Assembly: GCF_900637555.1 (NCBI RefSeq)
Contig: NZ_LR134378.1
Coordinates: 568,001 to 632,000 of the forward strand
Direction of reading: 5' to 3'
From: Lautropia mirabilis
GTDB lineage: Bacteria > Pseudomonadota > Gammaproteobacteria > Burkholderiales > Burkholderiaceae_E
DNA: 64,000 nt
Notes under the pieces: generated by a model
Database searches by the model: none
The model's input: only the letters and a program-made list of their open reading frames with translations
What the model was told of the DNA's origin: nothing
Program-made: the position numbers and the translations under genes
Part shown: positions 55,273 through 64,000 of the stretch, piece by piece
How the letters are laid out: the number at the start of each line of letters is the position of its first letter
Numbering within the stretch: the stretch's first letter is position 1

Positions 55273-55808
55273 TCCGATTGGGGATTCCAGTCCGAGTCGG
55301 TCAGCGCGGTGATCTGGAACGGCTTGGGCAGCTGGGCGGTGTCCAGCCGCATCCGGACGCGCACGATGTATTCTTCACCGGCATCGAGCCGGTCGATGGT
55401 GGTGACCGGCCAGTCGCGCAGGGCGGTCATCTGGGTGATGGCTTCATCCAGCGTGGCGTAGGATTCGCTGCCGCTGGCGGAATTGAGCCGGTATTGCCGC
55501 GTGAGTGCGTAATAGGAAAGACGCCACTCCATGTGGCCGCTGGCCGCCTTCTTGTTGAACCAGAACAGGCGCGGCCTGTAGATCTCGAACTCGGTGATGA
55601 AATGCAGGGGCAGACCGCGCGAGACGGCGTCCTTCAGGGCCGCGCTGAGGTCGACGGCGAACTGTGCCGAGAGCAGCACAGCACCATCGTCAGGTGAAAG
55701 ATCGAGTTGAAGGGTCTTCACCTGCATCGATTCGCCGGCCAGGGCGGGCATGCCTTGCAACAGCAACGCCGCACCTGCCAGCGTCACCAGAGCACGACGC
55801 CTATTCAC
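55221..55808 (-). CDS. DUF4390 domain protein, exported
   Basis: A 195-residue exported protein with a signal peptide (RRRALVTLAGAALLLQGMPA, cleaved near ALAGE). The DUF4390 core includes LPLHFITEFEIYRPRLFWFN and WRLSYYALTRQYRL, with YATLDEAITQMTALRDWPV later. It starts at GTG 55808, overlapping the rsmB stop (GTGA), and its end overlaps ntrY. The rsmB-DUF4390-ntrY order is a standing arrangement in betaproteobacteria, which supports the call. Function is unknown; a link to NtrY sensing is suggested by the constant neighbourhood. Confidence 0.9.
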   Translation of the reverse strand: MNRRRALVTLAGAALLLQGMPALAGESMQVKTLQLDLSPDDGAVLLSAQFAVDLSAALKDAVSRGLPLHFITEFEIYRPRLFWFNKKAASGHMEWRLSYYALTRQYRLNSASGSESYATLDEAITQMTALRDWPVTTIDRLDAGEEYIVRVRMRLDTAQLPKPFQITALTDSDWNPQSEWKGLSFVVPTQPTPAP

Positions 55809-57295
55809 TGATGCTTGCTCAACAGCGCGTAGAAAAATCCATCATGTTCATGCAGCTCATCGCTACGGGGCAACAGCTGTCCGCCTTGGGGCCAGTCGGC
55901 CCAGCCAGGCACACGGACCTCGCGCTGCCACCGGCAATCCGCCTGTCTTGATGCAAATGCCGAAACGACCTTCTCTCCCTCCTCGGGAAAGATGGAGCAT
56001 GTTGCATAAAGCAATGTACCACCGGGACGCAGCAGCGGCCAAAGCTTCTCCAGGAGCCGCGCCTGCGTGGCGGAAAATGTCGCAATATCACGACGCTGGC
56101 GATGCCAGAGCACGTCGGGATGGCGCCGCACGATACCCGAGGCGCTGCAGGGGGCATCCAGCAGGATCCGGTCGAAGGGCCGGCCATCCCACCAACTTTC
56201 GGGGTCTCCGGCATCGGCTGCCAGTACATGGGCACCCCAGACGGCTCCAGCGGCCTGTTCAGAGGCGGGTGTAGCCGCAACAGGAGCCTCGGTGGCATCC
56301 TGCGACAGCAGCGGTACACGGGCACGCTGAAGATTATTCGTAATTATGGATGCACGATCAGGGTCGATGTCGAGCGCCCAGACCTCGCAATCAGCCATCT
56401 CGAGCAGATGGGCCGTCTTTCCGCCCGGGGCCGCACAGGCATCCAGGATCCGCTCGCCGGGCTGAGGATCGAGCAGCTGGGCCGCACACTGGGCCCCGAT
56501 GTCCTGCACGCTCATCAGGCCCTCGGCAAAGCCCGGGATGCGATCCACCGGCAGGGCCTGGTCCAGCACCAGCCCGTCCTGGCCCATCAGACGAAAGCCG
56601 ATGCCGGCTTCCTGAAGCCGCGCAGCCGCGGCGAGCTGCCCGCCCTGACGACGGTTGGCCCGCAGGCTGAGCGGTGCACGCGACAGCGATGCCGTGAGGA
56701 TCTCCTGCCAGCGATCGGGCCAGAGCTTGCGCACCTTGGCCACCCACCAGCCAGGATGGTTGAAGCGGGCCTCATCGGGCAAGGGCTCGGCCATCAGGCT
56801 GGCACGCTCGCGTGCAAAGCGACGCAGCGTGGCGTTGATGAAACCGGCCGCGCCCGGATGCGCCGCCCCTTCGGGCAGCTTGCCGACGGCCCGGACGGTC
56901 TGATCGATGATGACCGGCACCGGTCGGCGGGCATCGATGAGCTGGGCCATGCCCAGCGCCTGCAGGGCTGCCAGCAGCGGGGGGGGCTGGCGACGGTTGA
57001 AGCGCTCGCCCAGCCAGGCCAGCAGGCCCTGCTGGCGGGTGGCGTCATAGGCCATGTTGCGCACCGCCTTGGCAGACGCGCTGGGCAGTTCACGCGTGTG
57101 GTGGTCGATGCTCTCGTCCAGATGGGCACCGGCCAGCATGTCACGCAGGGACACCGCAGCCGCCACCAGCTCATCGGCCAGGGCGGCGCGCAGTACCGAG
57201 CCGCAGGGCCGGCTTTCGGCCTCGTGCGGTTTCTCGTCGGAGCCGGGCTGCGGTCTGGGCGACCCGGCATGTCTCCTCATCGATTCGGTGGCCAC
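55805..57295 (-). CDS. rsmB: 16S rRNA (cytosine-967-C5)-methyltransferase
   Basis: A 496-residue enzyme that methylates C967 of 16S rRNA using AdoMet. The N-terminal NusB-like RNA-binding domain (about 40-165) is followed by the methyltransferase domain with the AdoMet motif DACAAPGGKTAHLLEM (285-300) and the two catalytic-loop cysteines Cys383 (DAPCSASG) and Cys433 (YATCSIFPEE). A ~20-residue Ala-rich insertion (about 335-358) sits between motifs. GTG 57295 is the longest start; ATG 57280 is nearly as good. It follows htpX by four bases and overlaps DUF4390. Confidence 0.95.
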   Translation of the reverse strand: MATESMRRHAGSPRPQPGSDEKPHEAESRPCGSVLRAALADELVAAAVSLRDMLAGAHLDESIDHHTRELPSASAKAVRNMAYDATRQQGLLAWLGERFNRRQPPPLLAALQALGMAQLIDARRPVPVIIDQTVRAVGKLPEGAAHPGAAGFINATLRRFARERASLMAEPLPDEARFNHPGWWVAKVRKLWPDRWQEILTASLSRAPLSLRANRRQGGQLAAAARLQEAGIGFRLMGQDGLVLDQALPVDRIPGFAEGLMSVQDIGAQCAAQLLDPQPGERILDACAAPGGKTAHLLEMADCEVWALDIDPDRASIITNNLQRARVPLLSQDATEAPVAATPASEQAAGAVWGAHVLAADAGDPESWWDGRPFDRILLDAPCSASGIVRRHPDVLWHRQRRDIATFSATQARLLEKLWPLLRPGGTLLYATCSIFPEEGEKVVSAFASRQADCRWQREVRVPGWADWPQGGQLLPRSDELHEHDGFFYALLSKHQ

Positions 57296-57299
57296 GGCC

Positions 57300-58157
57300 T
57301 CAGGCCGCCTGCCCGTTCGGGTTCATCGCCAGCAGGCGGCGCACCCTTTCCTCGGTACTGGGGTGCGTGGAGAACAGGTTGGCTAGGCTGCCGCCGGTCA
57401 GCGGATTCATGATCATCATCTGTGCAGTCTCGGGATGTGCCTCCGTAGTATGCAACGGAATGCCGGACGCATAGTGCTGGATCTTCTCCAGCGCCGAGGC
57501 CAGCGAACGCGGATCGCCTGCGATCTCGGCGCCCAGCCGGTCGGCCTCGAATTCACGCGCCCGCGAGATGGCCATCTGGATGAGCGAGGCGGCCAGCGGC
57601 GCCAGGATGGCCATGGCAATCGAGGCGATGGGGTTGGTGGGGCGCCCCTCCTCGTCACGGCCGCCGAAGAACATGGCGAAGTTGGCCAGTGCCGAGATGG
57701 CACCTGCCATGGTGGCCGAGATGGTGGAAATGAGGATGTCGCGGTGCTTCACGTGGGCCAACTCGTGCGCCATCACGCCACGCACCTCGCGGGCATTGAG
57801 CATGCGCAGCAGGCCCGTGGTGGCTGCCACGGCGGCGTTCTGCGGGTTGCGGCCCGTGGCGAAGGCGTTGGGCGCATCCTCGTCGATGAGGTAGACGCGC
57901 GGCATGGGCAGGCCGGCCCGCTGGGCCAGCTCCTGCACAGTCTGGTAGAACTGCGGCGCGGACGACGCATCGACCTCACGGGCGCGATACATCTTCAGCA
58001 CCATCTTGTCCGAGAACCAGTAGGCGAAGAAATTGGAGACCACCGCGAAGCCCAGCGCCATGATCATGCCGTTCTTGCCACCGATGGAAGCGCCGATGAC
58101 ACCGAACAGGGCGGTGATGGCAGCCATCAGGGCAGCTGTCTTGATCCAGTTGAACAT
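57300..58157 (-). CDS. htpX: Membrane zinc metalloprotease HtpX
   Basis: A 285-residue M48B protease with two N-terminal membrane helices and two more near 145-195. The zinc motif HELAH (His131, Glu132, His135) and the third ligand in REFEADRLG are intact. It degrades misfolded inner-membrane proteins in stress, together with FtsH in E. coli. GGAAAC precedes ATG 58157. It is the first gene of the run htpX-rsmB-DUF4390-ntrY-ntrX. Confidence 0.95.
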   Translation of the reverse strand: MFNWIKTAALMAAITALFGVIGASIGGKNGMIMALGFAVVSNFFAYWFSDKMVLKMYRAREVDASSAPQFYQTVQELAQRAGLPMPRVYLIDEDAPNAFATGRNPQNAAVAATTGLLRMLNAREVRGVMAHELAHVKHRDILISTISATMAGAISALANFAMFFGGRDEEGRPTNPIASIAMAILAPLAASLIQMAISRAREFEADRLGAEIAGDPRSLASALEKIQHYASGIPLHTTEAHPETAQMMIMNPLTGGSLANLFSTHPSTEERVRRLLAMNPNGQAA

Positions 58158-58489
58158 GGTGTTTCCAGTCGGAGTGTGTTGGAGGAAAAAAGGGAAAGGG
58201 GAAGGTCAGGAACGGGTCGGGCAGCAGATGAGGCCGCCGCAAGGCCCTGGCAGCCCGGACGAATCCGGCCTGGACGTGCCTGCATGAACGTGGCGCTTGC
58301 CGAGCAGATCGGGTCAGGTTGCAGGCAGCCCGCGCTCCCGAGGGGCCCGACGTTTCCTCAGATGGGGGGCAATGCGTTGTTTTTCAAGGGGAAATGAAAC
58401 CGGCCATGCCGGCCTGTCCACCGTACATGCCCCGAACCTGAAGACCGGAGCGCGCCGGCCTCGTCCGGCCGGGGCCCCCAATGGGAGGC
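58158..58489. other. Intergenic region between fmt and htpX
   Basis: No gene is apparent in 332 bases. A CCGGC-CAT-GCCGG hairpin at 58400-58412 (listed separately) may end the def-fmt transcript. The part 58158-58380 should carry the htpX promoter, but I cannot place it. Confidence 0.5.
58391..58412 (-). terminator. Possible terminator of the def-fmt operon
   Basis: Read on the minus strand, CCGGC-ATG-GCCGG is followed by TTTCATTT. The stem is only 5 bp plus a flanking pair, so support is modest. Confidence 0.4.
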
Positions 58490-59620
58490 TCAGGCGCCGG
58501 CAGAGATGAAACGCACGCCGGGCGACAGCGGATGACCGCGCAGGAAGGCGTCTGCCGGCTGGCGCCGGCCACCGGCTCGCTGCAGGGCGGCAAGACGCAC
58601 GATGCTGCCCTGACCGCAGGCCACGTCCACACCGTCCGGGCCGGCTGCAACGATGGTGCCGGGTGCATCGGTGGCGTTCCCGTCGTTTCGCAGCACCTGC
58701 GATTGAAAGACCCGCAGCGGCGGCTCATCCCGATGCCCTTCCAGCCAGGTGATGGCCCCAGGCGGATCGAAGGCACGTATGTGACGACTCACTTCCACTG
58801 CGGAGCGCGCCCAGTCGATGCCCAGCTCTTTCTTGTCGACCTTGGCGGCGTAGGTGACACCGGCCTGCGCCTGCGGCTCGAAGACCAAGCGGCCCGCGGA
58901 CAGCTCGTCCAGCGCCGCCACAATGGCCTGGGCCCCAACGTCGGCCAGACGGTCGTGCAGAGTGCTGGCGGTATCGGTCTCGAGGATGGGCACCACGTGA
59001 CGTGCACCCACCGGACCCGTGTCCAGCCCCGCTTCCATCTGCATGATGCAGATGCCGGTCTCGGCGTCACCAGCCTCGATGGCCCGCTGGATGGGGGCCG
59101 CACCGCGCCAGCGCGGCAGCAGCGAGGCATGGATGTTCAGGCAACCCAGCCGGGGCAGATCCAGCACCGACTGCGGCAGCAACAGGCCATACGCGGCCAC
59201 CACCATCACGTCCGGCTGCAGGGCGCGCAAGGCCGCCAGGGCTTCTTCGGCCCCCTGATTGGCGGCCTCACGCCGGACCCGACGCTCTTCGGTCTCATCG
59301 GCTGCCGCGGGGCGGATGCGCAGCGACTCGGGCTGAAGAACCGGAAGATTGGCTGCCAATGCACGTTGCTTGACGGCAGAAGGCAGCAGTTTCTGACCAC
59401 GACCGGCCGGTCGGTCCGGCTGGCTGAGCACGGCCACCACCTCGTGGCGCGACCCGATGAGGGCATCGAGCGCCTGGGCGGCAAAGACAGGCGTGCCGGC
59501 ATAGACGACGCGCAGCGGCCGTCCTGCCTGGATGGCAGGCTGGCCGGAAACCGTGGATGCAGCGGGGGATGCGGAAGCCGACGATGACGGAGTCGGGCCG
59601 TGATCGGATGGAGCGCTCAT
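58490..59620 (-). CDS. fmt: Methionyl-tRNA formyltransferase
   Basis: A 376-residue enzyme that formylates Met-tRNA(fMet) with 10-formyltetrahydrofolate. The family motifs VVYAGTPVFAAQALDALI, LNIHASLLPRWRGAAPIQRA with the catalytic Asn-His pair, and DTGPVGARH are present, and a C-terminal OB-like tRNA-binding domain follows. A disordered N-terminal tail (~35 residues) and a charged insertion (around 100-120, DETEERRVRREAANQGAEE) make it longer than the usual ~315. Its ATG overlaps the def stop by one base (TGATG), the common def-fmt coupling. Confidence 0.95.
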   Translation of the reverse strand: MSAPSDHGPTPSSSASASPAASTVSGQPAIQAGRPLRVVYAGTPVFAAQALDALIGSRHEVVAVLSQPDRPAGRGQKLLPSAVKQRALAANLPVLQPESLRIRPAAADETEERRVRREAANQGAEEALAALRALQPDVMVVAAYGLLLPQSVLDLPRLGCLNIHASLLPRWRGAAPIQRAIEAGDAETGICIMQMEAGLDTGPVGARHVVPILETDTASTLHDRLADVGAQAIVAALDELSAGRLVFEPQAQAGVTYAAKVDKKELGIDWARSAVEVSRHIRAFDPPGAITWLEGHRDEPPLRVFQSQVLRNDGNATDAPGTIVAAGPDGVDVACGQGSIVRLAALQRAGGRRQPADAFLRGHPLSPGVRFISAGA

Positions 59621-60132
59621 CAGGCGGCGCTGCGCTCGCGCTCCATCTTCAGCACCTTCTGGCGGATGCGGTTCTGCTTGAGCCGCGACAGGTGCTGGGT
59701 GAAGAGCTTGCCGTTCAGGTGGTCGATCTCGTGCTGGATGCACACGGCCAGCAGGCCATCGGCCTCCAGCGTGAAGGGCTTGCCATCCAGACCCAGCGCC
59801 GTGACGGTGACGGCGTCGGGGCGCTCGACCTTGTCGTAGATGCCGGGGATGGACAGGCACCCTTCCTCGTAGCTCTGCAGCGTGTCGCTGGACCAGGTGA
59901 TCTCGGGGTTGATGAAGACCTGCAGCTGGTCATGGGTCTCGGTGATATCGATGACCACCACGCGCTCGTGCACGTTGACCTGCGTGGCCGCCAGCCCGAT
60001 GCCGGGCGCCGCGTACATGGTCTCGGCCATGTCGGCCACCAGCTTGCGGATTCGATCGTCCACAACCGGGACCCGCTCGGCAACCGTATGCAACCGGGCG
60101 TCAGGATACTTGAGTATGTCTAGCACAGCCAT
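59620..60132 (-). CDS. def: Peptide deformylase
   Basis: A 170-residue metalloenzyme that removes the formyl group from new proteins. All three motifs are intact: GIGLAATQ (44-51), EGCLS with metal ligand Cys92, and QHEIDHLNG with ligands His134 and His138 and catalytic Glu135. Length is normal. It is the first gene of the def-fmt pair and is divergent from the LysM-domain gene. Confidence 0.97.
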   Translation of the reverse strand: MAVLDILKYPDARLHTVAERVPVVDDRIRKLVADMAETMYAAPGIGLAATQVNVHERVVVIDITETHDQLQVFINPEITWSSDTLQSYEEGCLSIPGIYDKVERPDAVTVTALGLDGKPFTLEADGLLAVCIQHEIDHLNGKLFTQHLSRLKQNRIRQKVLKMERERSAA

Positions 60133-60269
60133 CGGACACTATCCACCACTGAACCTGCCGCGTATTGCCGGGCAGGATGCTGTCAGAAAGAATTTCTCTT
60201 GCACGTCAAGTCGGCACGCAGTTGCCATCAGCCTGGTGGGGCGTGCGTAGACGACTCCAAGGACCGACC

Positions 60270-61394
60270 ATGTCGATGAAAAAGTTTAGCACCCGGGCCC
60301 TGAGCACCCTGAGCCTGAGCATTGCCCTTGCAACGGGCGCCGTGATGCCGCTGCAGGGCATCGCCCAGACCCGCCAAGATGAGATCCAGCTGGCCGCCGA
60401 CGCCCCGGACCGCCATGTGGTGGTCAAGGGTGACACGCTGTGGGGCATTGCCGGACTTTTTCTGAAGGAACCCTGGCGCTGGCCGGAGATCTGGCAACTT
60501 AACAAGGCCGAGATCAAGAACCCGCACCTGATCTATCCGGGCGACATTGTATATCTGGATCGTTCGGGCGACACGCCGCGTCTGCGTCTGGGCCGCAATG
60601 TGTATGGCGGCTCCGACGGCGCCGGTGCTCAAGGCCGCAACGGCAACGGCATCAGCAAGCTGGAGCCCACCGTGCGCGCCACCATGACCGACAAGGCCGC
60701 CATCCCCAGCATCTCGCTCTCGAGCATCCAGGCCTTCATCAACCGTCCGCTGATCGTCGATGAAAAGGGCCTGAGTGATTCGCCCTACATCGTCGCCCCC
60801 GAGCAGGAAGGCCGGGTGAACGTCGGCAATGCCGATCGCATCTACGCTCGTGGCATCAAGGCCGACAGCGGCGTCCGTACCTGGCACATCTATCGCCCGG
60901 CCAAGCCGCTTGTCGACCCGGTGACCCGCAAGACGCTGGCCTATGAGGCCACCTTCCTGGGCACGGCCGAACTGCAGCGTCATGGCGATCCGGCCCGGCT
61001 GGCCATCACCAAGGTGGTGGAAGAGATCACCGACGGTGACCGTCTGGTGCCGGCCGGCGTCGACCAGGACGTGAACTTCGTGCCCCGTTCGCCCGAAGTC
61101 GAGAACCTGGACGGCCGTATCGTCTCGATCTACCGGGGCGTGACCATGGTGGGCCGCAACAGCGTGGTCGCCATCAACATGGGCAGCCGCAACGGCCTGG
61201 CCAACGGCCACGTGCTGAAGATCGAGCATGCCGGTCGCATGGTCAAGGACCGCGTGAGCAAGGAAATGGTTCGCCTGCCCAACGAGGACGTGGGCCAGCT
61301 GCTGGTGTTCCGCACCTTCGACAACATCGCCTACGGCCTGGTGGTCAACGCCAGCGCCCCGATCTCGGTCAACGACATCGTGACGAATCCGTAA
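60270..61394 (+). CDS. LysM-domain exported protein
   Basis: A 374-residue protein with a signal peptide (STRALSTLSLSIALATGAVM, cleaved before about residue 33). A LysM domain lies at about 49-97 (HVVVKGDTLWGIAGLFLKEP ... IYPGDIVYL), binding peptidoglycan. The rest is a beta-rich domain (VEEITDGDRLVPAGVDQD, MGSRNGLANGHVLKIEHAG) seen in betaproteobacterial LysM proteins encoded beside dprA. ATG 60270 is preceded by AAGGA. It probably helps shape or monitor the cell wall in the periplasm. A terminator follows at 61501. Confidence 0.92.
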   Translation: MSMKKFSTRALSTLSLSIALATGAVMPLQGIAQTRQDEIQLAADAPDRHVVVKGDTLWGIAGLFLKEPWRWPEIWQLNKAEIKNPHLIYPGDIVYLDRSGDTPRLRLGRNVYGGSDGAGAQGRNGNGISKLEPTVRATMTDKAAIPSISLSSIQAFINRPLIVDEKGLSDSPYIVAPEQEGRVNVGNADRIYARGIKADSGVRTWHIYRPAKPLVDPVTRKTLAYEATFLGTAELQRHGDPARLAITKVVEEITDGDRLVPAGVDQDVNFVPRSPEVENLDGRIVSIYRGVTMVGRNSVVAINMGSRNGLANGHVLKIEHAGRMVKDRVSKEMVRLPNEDVGQLLVFRTFDNIAYGLVVNASAPISVNDIVTNP

Positions 61395-61500
61395 GGCTCG
61401 ACCCACGGATCAACGACCCGCCTGCGCCATGACAGCCAACGGCTGCCAGCAGGCGACCGTCGTCAGCCATCGCTGATCCGTCAAAGTCGAACTTCGTGAC

Positions 61501-61533
61501 AACGGCCGCCCAGGGCAACCCGGGCGGCCGTTT
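61501..61533 (+). terminator. Hairpin terminator after the LysM gene
   Basis: AACGGCCGCCC (61501-61511) pairs perfectly with GGGCGGCCGTT (61522-61532), an 11-bp stem followed by a short T stretch (TTTCCATTTC). Confidence 0.75.
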
Positions 61534-61655
61534 CCATTTCGGATACCCACCTTTGTGGAGTGGAGCGAGGCGGCTGCATCATCCATCCGGCTGATGCGGA
61601 TACCCGGGGACTTTGGCAATATCGACGGCTCCGACCGCCCTTTGCCCGTACCCCG

Positions 61656-62930
61656 ATGAGCACCCCGCCGGACGTTCCCCAGACCCCCTCCCCCGACGAC
61701 GAATCCCTGGCCGCCTGGCTACGGCTGGTCCACACGCCGGGCATCGGCGCCGTCACCGGCCAGCTGCTGCTGCGCCGTCTGGGCCCGCCGGAAGCCATCC
61801 TTCAGGCCTCCTACGCCACGGTACGCGCCCTGGTGCGCAGTGACGAAACGGCCCGCACCCTGCTGGCCGATGACCCGGTGCGCGAGCAGGACATCCAGGC
61901 GGCCCTGGCCTGGCTGCACGCGGGCGATGACCGCCATATCCTGGCCCTGGACGATCCCCGCTACCCGGCTGCGCTGCTGGATCTGCCGGATGCGCCCCTG
62001 CTGGTCTACGCTCGCGGCTCGCTGGCCGCCCTGCAACCCGCTGCCGTGGCCATCGTGGGCAGCCGACGCGCCAGCCACGAAGGACTGCGCAACGCCCAGG
62101 CCCTGGCCGAAGCCCTGGCTCGGCGCGGCATCGTTGTCACCAGCGGTCTGGCCGAAGGCATCGATGCCGCGGCCCACCAGGGGGCCCTGGAGGGTGCCCC
62201 AGCAGGTCAGGCGAGCACCATCGCCGTGACCGGAGCCGGCATCGACCGCATCTACCCGGCCCATCACCTGCCCCTGGCCCGGCGTGTGCTGGAACAGGGC
62301 GGACTCGTGCTGAGCGAGCAGCCCCTGGGCAGCGCTCCGGTGCGTGCCAACTTCCCGCGCCGCAACCGGATGATCGCTGCCCTCTCGCGCGGCACCCTGG
62401 TGGTGGAAGCCGCCCTGCGCAGCGGCTCGCTGATCACCGCGCGGCAGGCGGCCGAGCTGGGCCGCGAGGTGATGGCCGTGCCCGGTTCCATCCACAACCC
62501 GCTCTCCCACGGCTGCCACCACCTGATCCGGGACGGCGCCACCCTCATCGAAACCGTCGACGACATCCTGCAGGCCCTGGGCATGGTCAGCCCCGGGCAG
62601 GACGCTTCGGACCAGGATCCGACCATCCGGGGCGGCCGGATCCGCGCCCGCCAGCACACCGCCCGGCGCGCCAGCGGACGACGCGAATGGCAGTCGATCA
62701 TCGCCGACCAGGAAAGCGGGGCGGTCGAACAGGCTCCCTCCCGGCCGGAACCGCCCGACGACGACAGCCGCGACCTGTTCACCATCCTGGCTGCCAGCCC
62801 CATGTCGGCCGAGGCGCTCGCCAGCCGGCTGGGCTGGCCGATCGACCGCATCCTGATTACCATCCAGCTGCTGGAGCTTGGCGGCTACATTGGACGCCAC
62901 GTCGACGGCCGCTGGCAACGACTGGACTGA
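61656..62930 (+). CDS. dprA: DNA-processing protein DprA (Smf)
   Basis: A 424-residue DprA. An N-terminal SAM/HhH-like region (TPGIGAVTGQLLLRRLG) is followed by the Rossmann core that binds incoming single-stranded DNA (VGSRRASHEGLRNAQALAEA, SGLAEGIDAAAHQGAL, FPRRNRMIAALSRGTLVVEA, SGSLITARQAAELGREVMAV). A C-terminal winged helix (about 365-420) ends the chain. DprA loads RecA on DNA taken up in transformation, so the cell may be naturally competent. ATG 61656 was preferred over an upstream in-frame ATG with non-conserved sequence. Confidence 0.95.
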   Translation: MSTPPDVPQTPSPDDESLAAWLRLVHTPGIGAVTGQLLLRRLGPPEAILQASYATVRALVRSDETARTLLADDPVREQDIQAALAWLHAGDDRHILALDDPRYPAALLDLPDAPLLVYARGSLAALQPAAVAIVGSRRASHEGLRNAQALAEALARRGIVVTSGLAEGIDAAAHQGALEGAPAGQASTIAVTGAGIDRIYPAHHLPLARRVLEQGGLVLSEQPLGSAPVRANFPRRNRMIAALSRGTLVVEAALRSGSLITARQAAELGREVMAVPGSIHNPLSHGCHHLIRDGATLIETVDDILQALGMVSPGQDASDQDPTIRGGRIRARQHTARRASGRREWQSIIADQESGAVEQAPSRPEPPDDDSRDLFTILAASPMSAEALASRLGWPIDRILITIQLLELGGYIGRHVDGRWQRLD

Positions 62931-63001
62931 AACCGGGAACGCCCTTTCCGGAAATCCACGACTTGCCTGATCCGCAATCGTCCTCTTACTATGGCGCCGC
63001 C

Positions 63002-64000
63002 ATGAGTAAAGCTTTGATCATTGCCGAGAAACCTTCCGTCGCCGCCGACATCGCGCGGGCGCTGGGGGGTTTCGTCCGTCACGGCGACTACTTCGAAAAT
63101 GACGACTACGTGCTCAGCTCGGCGGTGGGCCACCTGGTGGAGATCGCTGCCCCCGAGCAATACGATGTCAAGAGAGGGAAGTGGTCGTTCACTCACCTTC
63201 CGGTCATCCCGCCGCATTTCGATCTGAAACCGATCGAGAAGACGCACGACCGCCTCAAGCAGCTCACCAAGCTGATCAAGCGCAAGGATGTCACCTCGCT
63301 GATCAACGCCTGTGACGCGGGCCGCGAGGGCGAACTGATCTTCCGGCTGATCGTGCAGTACGCCAAGGCCAAGCAGCCCATGCAGCGGCTGTGGCTGCAG
63401 TCGATGACGCCCAACGCCATCCGCGAAGGCTTTGCCAAGCTGCGCCAGGGCGACGAGCTCAACGGCCTGGCCGACGCGGCGCGCAGCCGCGCCGAGGCCG
63501 ACTGGCTGGTGGGCATCAACGGCACCCGCGCCATGACAGCCTTCAACTCGCGCGATGGCGGCTTCTACCTGACCACCGTCGGTCGGGTGCAGACCCCCAC
63601 GCTGGCCGTGGTGGTTGAACGCGAAGAAAAGATCCGCCGCTTCGTGCCGCGCGACTACTTCGAGGTCAAGGCCACCTTCGGCGCCAAGGCCGGCCAGTAC
63701 GAAGGCAAGTGGTTCGACCGCAACTTCAAGAAGAGCGACGATCCCGAGCACAAGGCCGACCGCTTCTGGACCCGCGAGGACGCCGAGGCCATCGTGGCTG
63801 CCTGCGAGGGCAAGCCCGGCACCGTCACCGAGGAATCCAAGCCTTCCACCCAGATCGCTCCCGCGCTCTTTGACCTGACCACGCTGCAGCGCGAGGCCAA
63901 CGGCCGCTTCGGCTTCTCGGCCAAGACCACCCTGGCACTGGCCCAGGCGCTGTACGAGAAGCACAAGGTGCTCACCTACCCGCGTACCGATTCGCGGGCG
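63002..64000 (+). CDS. topB: DNA topoisomerase III (partial, 3' end outside window)
   Basis: The first 333 residues of a type IA topoisomerase. The Toprim domain starts at once (MSKALIIAEKPSVAADIARA; acidic motif NACDAGREGELIFR), and the active-site region reaches Tyr326 in VLTYPRTDSRA, just before the right edge. The placing of the tyrosine and the KPSVAADIA start fit TopB better than TopA. It relaxes negative supercoils and resolves linked DNA by passing single strands. It follows dprA after 71 bases in the same direction. The C-terminal part, including any zinc fingers, is not visible. Confidence 0.93.
   Translation, partial: MSKALIIAEKPSVAADIARALGGFVRHGDYFENDDYVLSSAVGHLVEIAAPEQYDVKRGKWSFTHLPVIPPHFDLKPIEKTHDRLKQLTKLIKRKDVTSLINACDAGREGELIFRLIVQYAKAKQPMQRLWLQSMTPNAIREGFAKLRQGDELNGLADAARSRAEADWLVGINGTRAMTAFNSRDGGFYLTTVGRVQTPTLAVVVEREEKIRRFVPRDYFEVKATFGAKAGQYEGKWFDRNFKKSDDPEHKADRFWTREDAEAIVAACEGKPGTVTEESKPSTQIAPALFDLTTLQREANGRFGFSAKTTLALAQALYEKHKVLTYPRTDSRA

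Overview
The window is a GC-rich (roughly 65%) bacterial chromosome segment with dense, mostly short operons and strong G/C preference at third codon positions. Family content and gene order point to a betaproteobacterium of the order Burkholderiales: a DUF3567 gene (a family I know mainly from this group), the run htpX-rsmB-DUF4390-ntrY-response regulator, the def-fmt pair divergent from a LysM gene followed by dprA and a topoisomerase, and a fused EIIA-HPr-EI fructose PTS. A Lautropia-like organism would fit, but that is a guess. I see no rRNA, tRNA, prophage, integrase or CRISPR array.

Layout. 1-0.8 kb: 5' part of an RNase D-like 3'-5' exonuclease gene running off the left edge. 1.1-7.1 kb: a universal stress protein, then the complete fructose PTS operon fruB-fruK-fruA with a clear terminator. 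7.3-9.8 kb: an organophosphate/phosphate antiporter overlapping a Na+/Ca2+ exchanger. 9.9-12.8 kb: DUF302 protein, bestrophin-like channel and an orphan secreted protein whose end is antisense to the channel gene. 13.0-16.6 kb: selD followed closely by a cystine-type binding protein and permease without an ATPase, then a membrane-anchored TlpA-type thioredoxin. 16.9-23.4 kb: lactate permease, NiaP-like transporter preceded by a perfect 18-bp inverted repeat, YeiH-type exporter with a small downstream ORF, and arabinitol dehydrogenase. 23.5-29.3 kb is the least ordinary stretch: a large Thr/Ala-rich lipoprotein, 680 bp with traces of a small lipoprotein, a LysR/mdaB divergent pair, and 0.86 kb of debris holding a broken IS5-type transposase and a second copy of the mdaB 3' end. 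29.3-37.2 kb: MarR regulator/EamA exporter pair with an operator-like palindrome over the promoter, metH, and an FAH hydrolase-rhodanese-SUMT cluster.

37.3-44.7 kb is a zinc-acquisition island. On the minus strand a 68-residue membrane protein, ZnuC, ZnuB and ZnuA are encoded head to tail with overlapping starts and stops. On the plus strand lie a DUF2796 (ZrgA-type) His/Asp-rich protein, a MacB-like ATPase, an FtsX-like permease and a DUF3299 protein. Both arms diverge from one 20-bp palindrome that is probably the Zur operator. A degenerate COG0523-type protein with the metal-binding GCICC motif lies about 6 kb further on.

44.9-64 kb: an outer-envelope lipoprotein, a small secreted coiled-coil protein, an NhaD-type antiporter, a lyase of the PcaB family that has lost the family signature loop, DUF3567, the COG0523-like gene, a small winged-helix-like protein, an NtrY histidine kinase with a response regulator lacking the AAA+ domain, DUF4390, rsmB, htpX, fmt, def, a LysM protein, dprA, and the 5' part of topB running off the right edge.

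Nothing here is a clear new defence or biosynthetic system. The most promising leads are the divergent zinc locus with its small overlapping membrane protein, the PcaB-like protein without its catalytic loop, the IS5/mdaB rearrangement scar, and the selD-linked cystine-type importer.
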